A stretch of 64,000 nt of DNA, from NCBI GenBank assembly GCA_964342385.1, contig CAYFGP010000004.1, forward strand, positions 1 to 64,000, written 5' to 3'. Positions within the stretch are counted from its first letter, which is position 1; each line of letters begins with the position of its first letter. The DNA comes from Oceanospirillum sp964342385 (GTDB lineage Bacteria > Pseudomonadota > Gammaproteobacteria > Pseudomonadales > Halomonadaceae). The position numbers and the translations under genes were made by a program. The notes beneath the pieces are model-generated. The model was given only the letters and a program-made list of their open reading frames with translations, did no database searches and was not told the origin of the DNA. Below, piece after piece: positions 1 to 7,535 of the stretch.

Positions 1-2
1 TC

Positions 3-83
3 TACACCAAGCGTAAAACCATCACTCAACGCTGGCCGTCCAGCGGTGTACGTGAGGGTGTTAGTTTCTCCTTCCCTAGTTAA
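3..83 (+). CDS. 3' end of an unrecognised gene running in from the left edge
   Basis: The third forward frame is open from the window edge and closes with two adjacent stops (TAA at 81, TAG at 84). The last residues read SSGVREGVSFSFPS, alternating and aromatic like a terminal beta strand, but too little is visible to name a family. A hairpin followed by CTTTTT at 171-202 is a plausible terminator for a rightward gene ending here, which supports the call. It could still be a chance open frame. Confidence 0.35.
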   Translation, partial: YTKRKTITQRWPSSGVREGVSFSFPS

Positions 84-109
84 TAGAGAGTGAGTTAAAG
101 AACCCTGCA

Positions 110-150
110 AGGTCGTACCGATAATGCTATCGGTTGCTTGGAAACGACCT
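110..150 (+). other. Nested inverted repeat in the iclR leader
   Basis: AGGTCGT (110-116) pairs with ACGACCT (144-150). Directly inside, ACCGATA (117-123) pairs with TATCGGT (128-134) around the loop ATGC. The result is a 14-bp stem interrupted on one side only. It lies after the upstream stop and before the terminator at 171-202, so it may be 3'-UTR structure of the upstream gene or an operator for the IclR regulator. No T-run follows it. Confidence 0.5.
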
Positions 151-170
151 GTTATAGCTTTGCCATTTTT

Positions 171-202
171 GCGGTGTTTCTGGATGAGGGCACCGCCTTT
201 TT
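171..202 (+). terminator. Rho-independent terminator of the upstream gene
   Basis: GCGGTG (171-176) pairs with CACCGC (191-196), followed at once by CTTTTT. It sits about 90 nt after the double stop at 81-86 and 100 nt before the iclR-family start. The stem is only 6 bp with a 14-nt loop, so efficiency is uncertain. Confidence 0.5.
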
Positions 203-302
203 GGTTTAGCGGCTTTTATTAGGATTAATAGGGCATGGGGTTTTAAAACCGGAAACGCATCCGTGACGTGTTAAACAGATACTGAAAATGTAGAGGTACG
301 AC

Positions 303-1115
303 ATGAACAGTGTGTTAAAAGCAGCGGCCCGGCAGAGAGAACAGCCACGGGAAAAAGGCTCATCGATTACCCGGGTGTTGGAGATTATTGAAGCGGTGGC
401 CAAAGCCGAGAGGCCGATGTCCCCCGCAGATCTGGCCTATCATCTGGATATCCCCAAACCCAGTATTCACCGCCTGATCAATCAGTTGCAGGGTGATGGT
501 TATCTCCAGACCAATATGCGCGGCCTGCTGGTGCCGGGTGATCGTATGCACAATATCGCTTTGGGCGTGCTCTACAGCGGTCGCTTTAAAGCGCTCAGAC
601 AGGCGATTTTGACTCGATTGGTGGAAGAGACCGGTGAGACCTGCGGTATCGCCATTCCTAATGGTATCGAGATGATCTACTACGACCGGGTACAGTCGGA
701 GCGTAAATTACAGATGCATCTACCGGTGGGCAGTCATACGCCGATCTGGTGTACCTCCAGCGGCAAACTCTATCTCAGTTCACTGCCTAAAGAGCGGCGT
801 CAGCGCATCATAAAACAGTTGCCTTTGACGCGTTATGCTCGTAATACTTTCGTCGATGCCGACCAGCTGGAACAGGAATTAGAAGAGATCCAGCAGAGTG
901 AGCTGGGGACGGATAATGAAGAGTTTGTGGATGGTATGGCCGCTTGTGCTGTCCCGGTCAAAGACGACAAGGGACGACTGTTCGCTTGCCTGTTTGTCCA
1001 TGCGCCTTTAATTCGCAAAAGCCTGGATGATCTGTTGCAGTTTGAGCCGCTGTTAAGAACAGCAGCAGAAGAGCTGGCCCAGCTGATTAGCGATACAGAC
1101 AATAGCGATCAGTGA
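303..1115 (+). CDS. IclR-family transcriptional regulator
   Basis: This 270-residue protein has the IclR layout: an N-terminal winged helix-turn-helix (about residues 20-85, with SPADLAYHLDIPKPSIHRLI as recognition region) and a C-terminal GAF-like effector domain (about 100-262) containing GETCGIAIP and the SGKLYL segment. IclR proteins bind DNA as dimers or tetramers and respond to a small metabolite, usually controlling a catabolic operon next door. The ATG at 303 has a GAGG four to eight bases upstream. No target operon lies to the right, since the next gene is another regulator, so the target is probably off the left edge. The effector cannot be read from the sequence. Confidence 0.9.
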   Translation: MNSVLKAAARQREQPREKGSSITRVLEIIEAVAKAERPMSPADLAYHLDIPKPSIHRLINQLQGDGYLQTNMRGLLVPGDRMHNIALGVLYSGRFKALRQAILTRLVEETGETCGIAIPNGIEMIYYDRVQSERKLQMHLPVGSHTPIWCTSSGKLYLSSLPKERRQRIIKQLPLTRYARNTFVDADQLEQELEEIQQSELGTDNEEFVDGMAACAVPVKDDKGRLFACLFVHAPLIRKSLDDLLQFEPLLRTAAEELAQLISDTDNSDQ

Positions 1116-1257
1116 CACTGGAAATAGTGATCAGTAATGGGGAATAGCATGCTCTGCTCAATAAAAAATGCATCACATAAAACGTATAAACAAATTAAAA
1201 ACACACAAAAAATAAAGTGCCAACCATAAGCTAAGTTGTTGCTGAGGCTCGATAATA

Positions 1258-2202
1258 ATGAAAAAAAGATTGCCGCCGTTAAATTGGTTACGCTCCTTTG
1301 AAGCGTCCGCCCGTTTATTAAATTTTACCCAGGCTGCCAATGAATTGCATATGACTCAGGCGGCGATCAGCCAGCAGGTTAAAGGCCTGGAATCTCAGTT
1401 GGGTACGGCTTTGTTTCGCCGTCTACCGAGAGGGTTGGAGCTGACGGAAGCGGGTCAGGCTTATCTACCTGCGGTTCATGAAGCGGTGGAGCGTCTATCT
1501 GCGGCTACCGATGAGATCTTTGGTCAGGGGCGCACCGAGCTACTGACCATTCGCGCTAATCTGGTATTTTTCACCCGCTGGTTATCACCTCGTCTGCATA
1601 AGTTTCGTCAGTTACACCCGGAGATCGGTTTAAAGTTCACCAGTAATATTTGGATGGAAGAGCAGAAACACGATGCGGATTTTGAGATCCGCTACGGTCA
1701 CGGTATTTGGCCAGGATTAAAAACAGATCGCCTGACCTGGGATGAACTCTTCCCTGTCTGTAGCCCTGATCTATTAAAAGCAGGCCCCGCTTTGGCAGAC
1801 AGTGATGATGAGTCCGTTACTCATGCGCCCAAGGCTCAAATTGCTAAGCTACTTACTGAGCATCCTTTACTGCATGTGATTGGTTATGAGGAAGGCTGGG
1901 GCTTCTGGCTGAAAAAAGCCGGTTTGAGTGATGTGGAGATGTCTCAGAGTTTTCAGTTTGATACTTTGATCTCGGCACTGGATATGGCGGTACATGGTCA
2001 GGGTGTCGCGTTGGGACGTACCTCTCTGGTAGCCGACCTATTGGAGAGCGGTCAGTTGGTGGCACCATTTGAGCAACGCTTACCTACCGCAGAAGCTTTT
2101 CACCTGACTCGTCGGGAACACGGTTATATTCACCCCAATGCAGAAATCTTCCGGGAGTGGATTATTAGTGAGGCCGGAGCAACACAGGAAATATCAGCTT
2201 AA
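1258..2202 (+). CDS. LysR-family regulator, GcvA-like subgroup
   Basis: The N-terminus (PPLNWLRSFEASARLLNFTQAA, about residues 6-27) and the following TQAAISQQVKGLESQLG are typical of the GcvA/AmpR subgroup of LysR regulators. Residues 95-305 form the substrate-binding domain. At 314 residues it is of normal length. The ATG at 1258 follows TGAGG about 10 bases upstream. It is co-oriented with the preceding iclR-type gene but 142 bp away, so it is probably a separate unit. GcvA itself controls glycine cleavage in enterics, but no gcv genes are visible here, so I name only the subgroup. No divergent target gene is present, and the following holC is a housekeeping gene. Confidence 0.88.
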   Translation: MKKRLPPLNWLRSFEASARLLNFTQAANELHMTQAAISQQVKGLESQLGTALFRRLPRGLELTEAGQAYLPAVHEAVERLSAATDEIFGQGRTELLTIRANLVFFTRWLSPRLHKFRQLHPEIGLKFTSNIWMEEQKHDADFEIRYGHGIWPGLKTDRLTWDELFPVCSPDLLKAGPALADSDDESVTHAPKAQIAKLLTEHPLLHVIGYEEGWGFWLKKAGLSDVEMSQSFQFDTLISALDMAVHGQGVALGRTSLVADLLESGQLVAPFEQRLPTAEAFHLTRREHGYIHPNAEIFREWIISEAGATQEISA

Positions 2203-2252
2203 CTTCTACTTTCTTTCGTCATGTGCTGATGATTTTTATCACATAGAATAAG

Positions 2253-2285
2253 GAGCGGACAGTCCAATAAATACGCTGTCTGCTC
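2253..2285 (+). terminator. Hairpin after the LysR gene
   Basis: GAGCGGACAG (2253-2262) pairs with CTGTCTGCTC (2276-2285) with one G-T wobble and a 13-nt loop. No strong T-run follows (TCGGTGTTTC), so termination is possible but weak. It lies between the LysR gene and holC. Confidence 0.35.
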
Positions 2286-2350
2286 TCGGTGTTTCTGGGT
2301 TACAATCACGCCCTTCTTTCCTTTCTTGCTAAGCACCCGCTGGACCGCCC

Positions 2351-2782
2351 ATGACCCAAGTTGATTTCTATATCCTGCCTGCTACTGAACAGGAAAAGCA
2401 GTTATTGTTTGCCTGTCGTTTAACGGAGAAGGCCTGGCAGCGGGGACATCAGGTGTTTATTCAAGCGCAAGATCGAGCTCAGGCGGAGCAAATCGACCAA
2501 CTGTTATGGCAGTTCCGCCCGGATAGCTTTATTCCCCATCTGTTGATTGATGATGAAAAAATAGACTCTGTTCCTGTCGCTATTGGTTTTGATGAGCAGT
2601 GCGGTCAACATCATGATGTGATGATCAATCTATGTGAGCATATCCCGGATCATTTCAGTCGTTTTGAACGTGTTGCTGAAATCGTATTCCAACAGCAAAC
2701 CCTGTTAGCGGCTAAGCGCAATGATTGGCGCTTTTATCAGCAAAGGGGATACCAATTAAACCGTCATGATATGAGACGCTGA
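2351..2782 (+). CDS. holC: DNA polymerase III subunit chi
   Basis: This 143-residue protein matches HolC: TQVDFYIL at the N-terminus, the CRLTEKAWQRGHQVFI segment, and the FRPDSFIPHLL motif around residue 60. Chi forms the chi-psi pair in the clamp-loader complex and contacts SSB, linking the polymerase III holoenzyme to SSB-coated lagging-strand DNA. In many gammaproteobacteria the order is pepA-holC-valS. Here a LysR gene replaces pepA upstream, and a predicted outer-membrane gene is inserted between holC and valS. The start is the ATG at 2351, which aligns with the usual family N-terminus; the upstream GGACCGCCC is only a weak ribosome site. Confidence 0.93.
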   Translation: MTQVDFYILPATEQEKQLLFACRLTEKAWQRGHQVFIQAQDRAQAEQIDQLLWQFRPDSFIPHLLIDDEKIDSVPVAIGFDEQCGQHHDVMINLCEHIPDHFSRFERVAEIVFQQQTLLAAKRNDWRFYQQRGYQLNRHDMRR

Positions 2783-2929
2783 TATGACGCATGACTTAGC
2801 GAGTTTTTATATCTTTGCCTGCTAAATTAAGGCATAGGTTGCGGACAGGCTTCTATACTTCTGAGTGGACGATGCTAAGCAGGGGCGGCATCGGATAACT
2901 TAACACTGGATGTATACAAGGAGCTGACC

Positions 2930-4168
2930 TTGAAAGCCAATAGTAAGCGTTATCTTCAATCCTGTCTGATCACAACTGCTTTAGCGGCAGTACCTGTCTC
3001 CTCTCAAGCTGCACTATTCAATATTAGCGTCAGTGCCAATGGCGAGACTTACACTGATAGCTTTAATGATGCTGAAGATTCGTTGCGTTCCATTGAAACC
3101 GAACAACTGGAATCCAGGTTCAGTAATTTCAATGAAAATACCGATGCGGCTCTGGCTAACCTGAATTATCGTGGTTTGCCTATGGAGCTATCTTATGGGC
3201 AGAACTCGACCAATCTGCTGCTGAATATTCCTGAATTGGAGATCTCACAGACTTTTACCGGGGCCAGCCGTGATGACAGTGTCGATAAACTGGTCGATTT
3301 TCTGCAAAGCGATGGTGGTGATCTGCTCAATAAAATTATGAAGCATTTAGCGGCTGTCTCACCGACAGATCCAATTGCCGGTAACCCATCCAGCTTTATG
3401 TCCACGGAAGCTGCATCTTTGCATGACTCGGCGACACAAAGTACCGCAGAGAATAGAGCAGGAGAAGAAGGGCAGGATACCAATTACGTTGATTTTGGCC
3501 TGCGTTTTAGTAGCTATCGTGTGGATGAAGAGGATATTGATCAGATCCATTTGCCGATCAGTTATACCGTTAATCTGGATGGTACCGATGGCCATCAGCT
3601 GACCTTTAAAGTCCCCATGTCTTATTCGTCGGTGAATGGTGAAGCAGACAGTTACAGTCTCGGGGTAGGTGTGGGTTATACGTATCCTGTAAATAATCAG
3701 TTAGCGATCACCCCGGGTATCTCCTATCAGGCCATTGGTTCTGTTAATCAGGGCACAGCGGCGGCAGTGCGTTCACTGTCGATCACCACCCGTTATGACT
3801 TTGAAGCCGGTGGGCAGGCCTGGCGTTTTGGTAATACTCTGGCGCATATGAGTACCGCCGAAGTGTCGTTTGATGATTACACCATAGACCCTAACCTGAG
3901 CAATCAGGTGATGATTAACGGCATTATGTGGCGCTCCGTACCCATTGAGCAGTTCAATATGGATGTGTTCTTTAAAGATACCCGCTTCTTTGGTGATGAA
4001 CTGTATTCGGAAAGAACTGACGAGATCGGCTTTTCTATCGCTTCGGAAAATTTGATGCCCGATAGTGTGAATAAAACAGGTTTACGCTTCCGTGTTGGCG
4101 GTAGCTATATCTTTACTGACCGTTCAGAGATCGATGGTTTCCGTTTAAATATGGGGGCTTCGTTCTAA
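2930..4168 (+). CDS. Predicted outer-membrane beta-barrel protein, family not recognised
   Basis: The frame starts at a TTG (2930) behind a strong AAGGAG at 2918-2923 with 6-nt spacing. The product opens with a signal peptide (basic SKR, a hydrophobic stretch, cleavage near SSQA-A, about residue 28). Residues 30-190 are soluble, acidic and probably partly helical. From about residue 190 to the end there are alternating polar/aromatic strands (VDFGLRFSSY, SYSLGVGVGYTY, GLRFRVGGSYIF) and the protein ends in Phe (NMGASF), the classical barrel-assembly signal. The layout resembles an autotransporter-like passenger plus barrel of about 220 residues. It separates holC from valS. No enzymatic motif is visible and the function is unknown. 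Confidence 0.75.
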   Translation: MKANSKRYLQSCLITTALAAVPVSSQAALFNISVSANGETYTDSFNDAEDSLRSIETEQLESRFSNFNENTDAALANLNYRGLPMELSYGQNSTNLLLNIPELEISQTFTGASRDDSVDKLVDFLQSDGGDLLNKIMKHLAAVSPTDPIAGNPSSFMSTEAASLHDSATQSTAENRAGEEGQDTNYVDFGLRFSSYRVDEEDIDQIHLPISYTVNLDGTDGHQLTFKVPMSYSSVNGEADSYSLGVGVGYTYPVNNQLAITPGISYQAIGSVNQGTAAAVRSLSITTRYDFEAGGQAWRFGNTLAHMSTAEVSFDDYTIDPNLSNQVMINGIMWRSVPIEQFNMDVFFKDTRFFGDELYSERTDEIGFSIASENLMPDSVNKTGLRFRVGGSYIFTDRSEIDGFRLNMGASF

Positions 4169-4192
4169 GTGTGAGTGAGTTTTCCCTCGTTT

Positions 4193-4224
4193 GGTGTGCT
4201 CAGTCTGGAGATGACTGAGTGCAC
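4193..4224 (+). terminator. Hairpin between the barrel protein and valS
   Basis: GGTGTGCTCAGT (4193-4204) pairs with ACTGAGTGCACC (4213-4224) over 12 bp including two G-U pairs, with an 8-nt loop. No T-run follows, so it could be a Rho-dependent stop, an mRNA-stabilising hairpin or a regulatory element of the 280-bp valS leader. I see no aminoacyl-tRNA-sensing T-box. Confidence 0.4.
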
Positions 4225-4448
4225 CGAGAGTGACTTTTCACGATCGCTATGGTGTTTGTCTGGCGTATTACCTGATGTCAGTGCCATGCTGTGGTTATCA
4301 CAAGCCTGTCCACCATGTATAATCGACCGATTATTTAGCCTATTTTCTGTTATCTGCCCAAGCCGCTGAGTCTTGAACGTCTCTTTGGACGTCATCTTAT
4401 TGGCCTCTTGGCAGCTAGCTTATCTAATTAAGTGACGTATTGAGCCTC

Positions 4449-7349
4449 ATGGATAAAACTTACCAACCCGAATCGATTGAACGCGCCTGGTATAAGAACT
4501 GGGAAGAGAATAAATACTTCACCCCAAGCGGTGAAGGTGAAGCCTATTCCATCATGATTCCACCGCCAAACGTCACCGGTAGTCTGCATATGGGCCATGC
4601 GTTCCAGCACACTATTATGGATGCGCTGACTCGTTACCGTCGTATGCAGGGTCGTAATACCCTGTGGCAAGTGGGCACTGACCACGCCGGTATCGCGACA
4701 CAGATGGTTGTAGAGCGCAAGCTGGCTGCTGAAACCGGCGAGAGCCGTTACGACCTGGGCCGTGAATCTTTTGTTGAGAAGATCTGGGAATGGAAAGAAG
4801 AGTCCGGCGGTACCATCACTAAGCAGATGCGTCGTCTGGGTAACTCCGTAGACTGGGATCATGAGCGTTTCACCATGGATTCCGGCTTCTATCACGCGGT
4901 ACAGGAAGTGTTTATTCGTCTGCACGACGAAGGCCTGATCTACCGTGGTAAGCGTCTGGTGAACTGGGACCCTAAACTGCACACGGCAATTTCCGATCTG
5001 GAAGTTGAAAACAAAGAAGTGAAGGGCAAGATGTGGTACCTGCGTTATCCGCTGGCGGATGGCGTAAAAACTGCAGCCGGTGAAGATCACATCGTGGTTG
5101 GTACCACCCGTCCAGAAACCATGCTGGGTGATACCGGTGTGGCAGTGAACCCGGAAGATGAGCGTTATAAAGACCTGATCGGTAAGTTTGTTGAGCTGCC
5201 ATTTGTCGGTCGTCGTATTCCTATCGTAGGTGACGAGCATGCCGATATGGAAAAAGGCACGGGTTGTGTGAAAATCACCCCGGCTCACGACTTCAACGAT
5301 AACGAAGTTGGTAAGCGTTGTGGTCTGCCGATGGTCAATATCCTGACTCTGAACGCCGATATCCGTGAAGCAGCGCAGACTTTTAACACTGACGGCAGTG
5401 TTAACGACGAGATGGATACTTTCATTCCTGAAAAATACCGTGGCATGGAGCGTTTTGCGGCGCGTAAAGCCATCGTAGCGGATATGGAAGAAGCCGGTCT
5501 GCTGGTTAAGATCGAAGAAAACGCCATGACCGTACCTTACGGTGACCGTGGTGGTGTGGTGATCGAGCCTATGCTGACTGACCAGTGGTTCTGCGATGCT
5601 AAGACTCTGGCAAAGCCTGCGATTGAAGCGGTAGAAAACGGCGATATCAAGTTTGTACCTCAGCAGTACGAAAACATGTACTTCGCCTGGATGCGTGATA
5701 TTCAGGACTGGTGTATCTCCCGTCAGCTGTGGTGGGGCCACCGTATTCCTGCGTTCTACGATAACGAAGGCAATGTTTATGTGGCGGCTTCTGCTGAAGC
5801 GGCCCGTGAGAAATACAATCTGGATCTGGAGCTGGAACTGCGTCAGGACGATGACGTGCTGGATACCTGGTTCAGTTCTGCACTGTGGACCTTTGGTACT
5901 CTGGGCTGGCCGGAAGATACTGAGCGTCTGAAGCAGTTCCACCCAACCGATACTCTGGTCACCGGTTTTGACATCATCTTCTTCTGGGTTGCGCGCATGA
6001 TCATGATGACCATGCACTTCTGTAAAGATGAAGATGGTAAGCCTCAGGTTCCGTTCAAAAACGTTTATGTTACCGGTCTGATCCGTGACGAAAGCGGCGA
6101 CAAGATGTCCAAGTCCAAGGGTAACGTACTGGACCCTCTGGATATGATCGACGGTATCGATCTGAAAGATCTGCTGGAAAAACGTACCGGTAATATGATG
6201 CAGCCGCAGCTGGCTGAGAAGATCGGTAAACGTACCGAGAAGCAGTTCCCTGAGGGTATTGCGGCACACGGTACCGATGCTCTGCGTTTCACTCTGGCAG
6301 CACTGGCGTCTACCGGTCGTGATATCAACTGGGATATGAAACGTCTGGAAGGTTACCGTAACTTCTGTAACAAAATCTGGAACGCCGCCCGTTACGTGCT
6401 AACCAACACCGAAGGTCAGGATTGTGGTCAGGACGGTGGCCCGGATGGCAGTGGTAAAGAGGTACTGCTATCTCTGGCTGATCGCTGGATTATCAGCAGC
6501 CTGCAGCGCACTGAAGAAACTGTCATCCGTCATATGGACGAGTACCGTTTCGATCTGGCTGCACAGACGCTGTATGACTTTATCTGGAACCAATACTGTG
6601 ATTGGTATCTGGAACTGTCTAAGCCGGTACTGTGGGACGAAAACGAAGGTGAAACTGACGAAGAGAAAGCTCAACTGGCTGCTCTGCGTCGTGGTACTCG
6701 CGGTACTCTGGTGCGTGTACTGGAAGCGATCCTGCGTCTGTCGCACCCTATGATGCCGTTTATCACTGAAGAGATCTGGCAGTCCGTAAAAGGTCTGGCA
6801 GGTAAAGAAGGTGATACCATCATGCTGCAAAACTTCCCGGTACCTGTGGCTGAGCTGATCGATGAAGCGGCCGAGTCCGATATCGAGTGGCTGAAGCAGG
6901 TCATTATCAGCATCCGTAATATCCGTGGTGAGATGAATATCGCACCGGGTAAAGAGCTGCCGGTATTGATTCAGAACGGCAGTGACGAAGACTTCCGTCG
7001 TCTGCGTGAGAACTATGTGGCGCTGACCAAACTGGCTAAACTGAGTGAAATCACCTGGCTGGAAGAAGGCGAAGAAGCCCCGATGTCTGCTACCAAACTG
7101 GTAGGTAAGATGGAAGTGCTGGTGCCTATGGCTGGTCTGATCGACAAAGACGCTGAGCTGGCCCGTCTGAAGAAAGAGATGGACAAGCTGCAGAAAGAAG
7201 TCAGCCGCGTCAGTGGTAAGCTGGGCAACGAGAAGTTTGTTGCCAGTGCACCGGAAGCGGTTGTGGCGAAAGAGCGTGAGAAGCTGGCCAATGCAGAAGC
7301 CTCCGTGGCGAAATTGCAGGAGCAATACGGCAAGATTGAAGCGCTGTAA
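4449..7349 (+). CDS. valS: Valyl-tRNA synthetase
   Basis: This class I aminoacyl-tRNA synthetase charges tRNA-Val. The HIGH-type signature is PNVTGSLHMGHA (about residue 38-49), and the KMSKS loop is DKMSKSKGN (about residue 550). The editing (CP1) domain with GTTRPETMLGDT and the C-terminal tRNA-binding coiled coil (roughly the last 70 residues, rich in Lys/Glu) are present. I prefer the ATG at 4449, giving MDKTYQP, which matches the usual N-terminus; an in-frame TTG at 4440 would add three residues. About 966 residues is normal for proteobacteria. The gene ends just before a strong terminator and is convergent with the TonB receptor. Confidence 0.97.
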   Translation: MDKTYQPESIERAWYKNWEENKYFTPSGEGEAYSIMIPPPNVTGSLHMGHAFQHTIMDALTRYRRMQGRNTLWQVGTDHAGIATQMVVERKLAAETGESRYDLGRESFVEKIWEWKEESGGTITKQMRRLGNSVDWDHERFTMDSGFYHAVQEVFIRLHDEGLIYRGKRLVNWDPKLHTAISDLEVENKEVKGKMWYLRYPLADGVKTAAGEDHIVVGTTRPETMLGDTGVAVNPEDERYKDLIGKFVELPFVGRRIPIVGDEHADMEKGTGCVKITPAHDFNDNEVGKRCGLPMVNILTLNADIREAAQTFNTDGSVNDEMDTFIPEKYRGMERFAARKAIVADMEEAGLLVKIEENAMTVPYGDRGGVVIEPMLTDQWFCDAKTLAKPAIEAVENGDIKFVPQQYENMYFAWMRDIQDWCISRQLWWGHRIPAFYDNEGNVYVAASAEAAREKYNLDLELELRQDDDVLDTWFSSALWTFGTLGWPEDTERLKQFHPTDTLVTGFDIIFFWVARMIMMTMHFCKDEDGKPQVPFKNVYVTGLIRDESGDKMSKSKGNVLDPLDMIDGIDLKDLLEKRTGNMMQPQLAEKIGKRTEKQFPEGIAAHGTDALRFTLAALASTGRDINWDMKRLEGYRNFCNKIWNAARYVLTNTEGQDCGQDGGPDGSGKEVLLSLADRWIISSLQRTEETVIRHMDEYRFDLAAQTLYDFIWNQYCDWYLELSKPVLWDENEGETDEEKAQLAALRRGTRGTLVRVLEAILRLSHPMMPFITEEIWQSVKGLAGKEGDTIMLQNFPVPVAELIDEAAESDIEWLKQVIISIRNIRGEMNIAPGKELPVLIQNGSDEDFRRLRENYVALTKLAKLSEITWLEEGEEAPMSATKLVGKMEVLVPMAGLIDKDAELARLKKEMDKLQKEVSRVSGKLGNEKFVASAPEAVVAKEREKLANAEASVAKLQEQYGKIEAL

Positions 7350-7420
7350 TCGCCTGTGCTGATTTGAACCCAGTCCGCTTAGTGAGACGTGAGACTTAGT
7401 GAGCTGGGTTTCGGATTGCT

Positions 7421-7457
7421 AACAAACCCCATCTTTTTAGATGGGGTTTGTTGTTTT
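7421..7457 (+). terminator. Rho-independent terminator of valS
   Basis: AACAAACCCCAT (7421-7432) and ATGGGGTTTGTT (7441-7452) form a perfect 12-bp stem with an 8-nt loop, followed by GTTTT. It lies between convergent valS and the TonB-dependent receptor. In the reverse direction no T-run follows, so it mainly serves valS. Confidence 0.85.
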
Positions 7458-7535
7458 GGGAGATATTATCTTTTGATAGCTGCCCTGTTAAGCATCCAGT
7501 TTCGCTTTTAACTGATATTCCCATTCCACTTCTAT

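Noticed and set aside
4428..6269. Long open frame on the minus strand opposite valS
   Set aside because: It is antisense to a certain, highly conserved gene, the product resembles nothing, and it has no ribosome site. Codon bias of valS explains the lack of stops.
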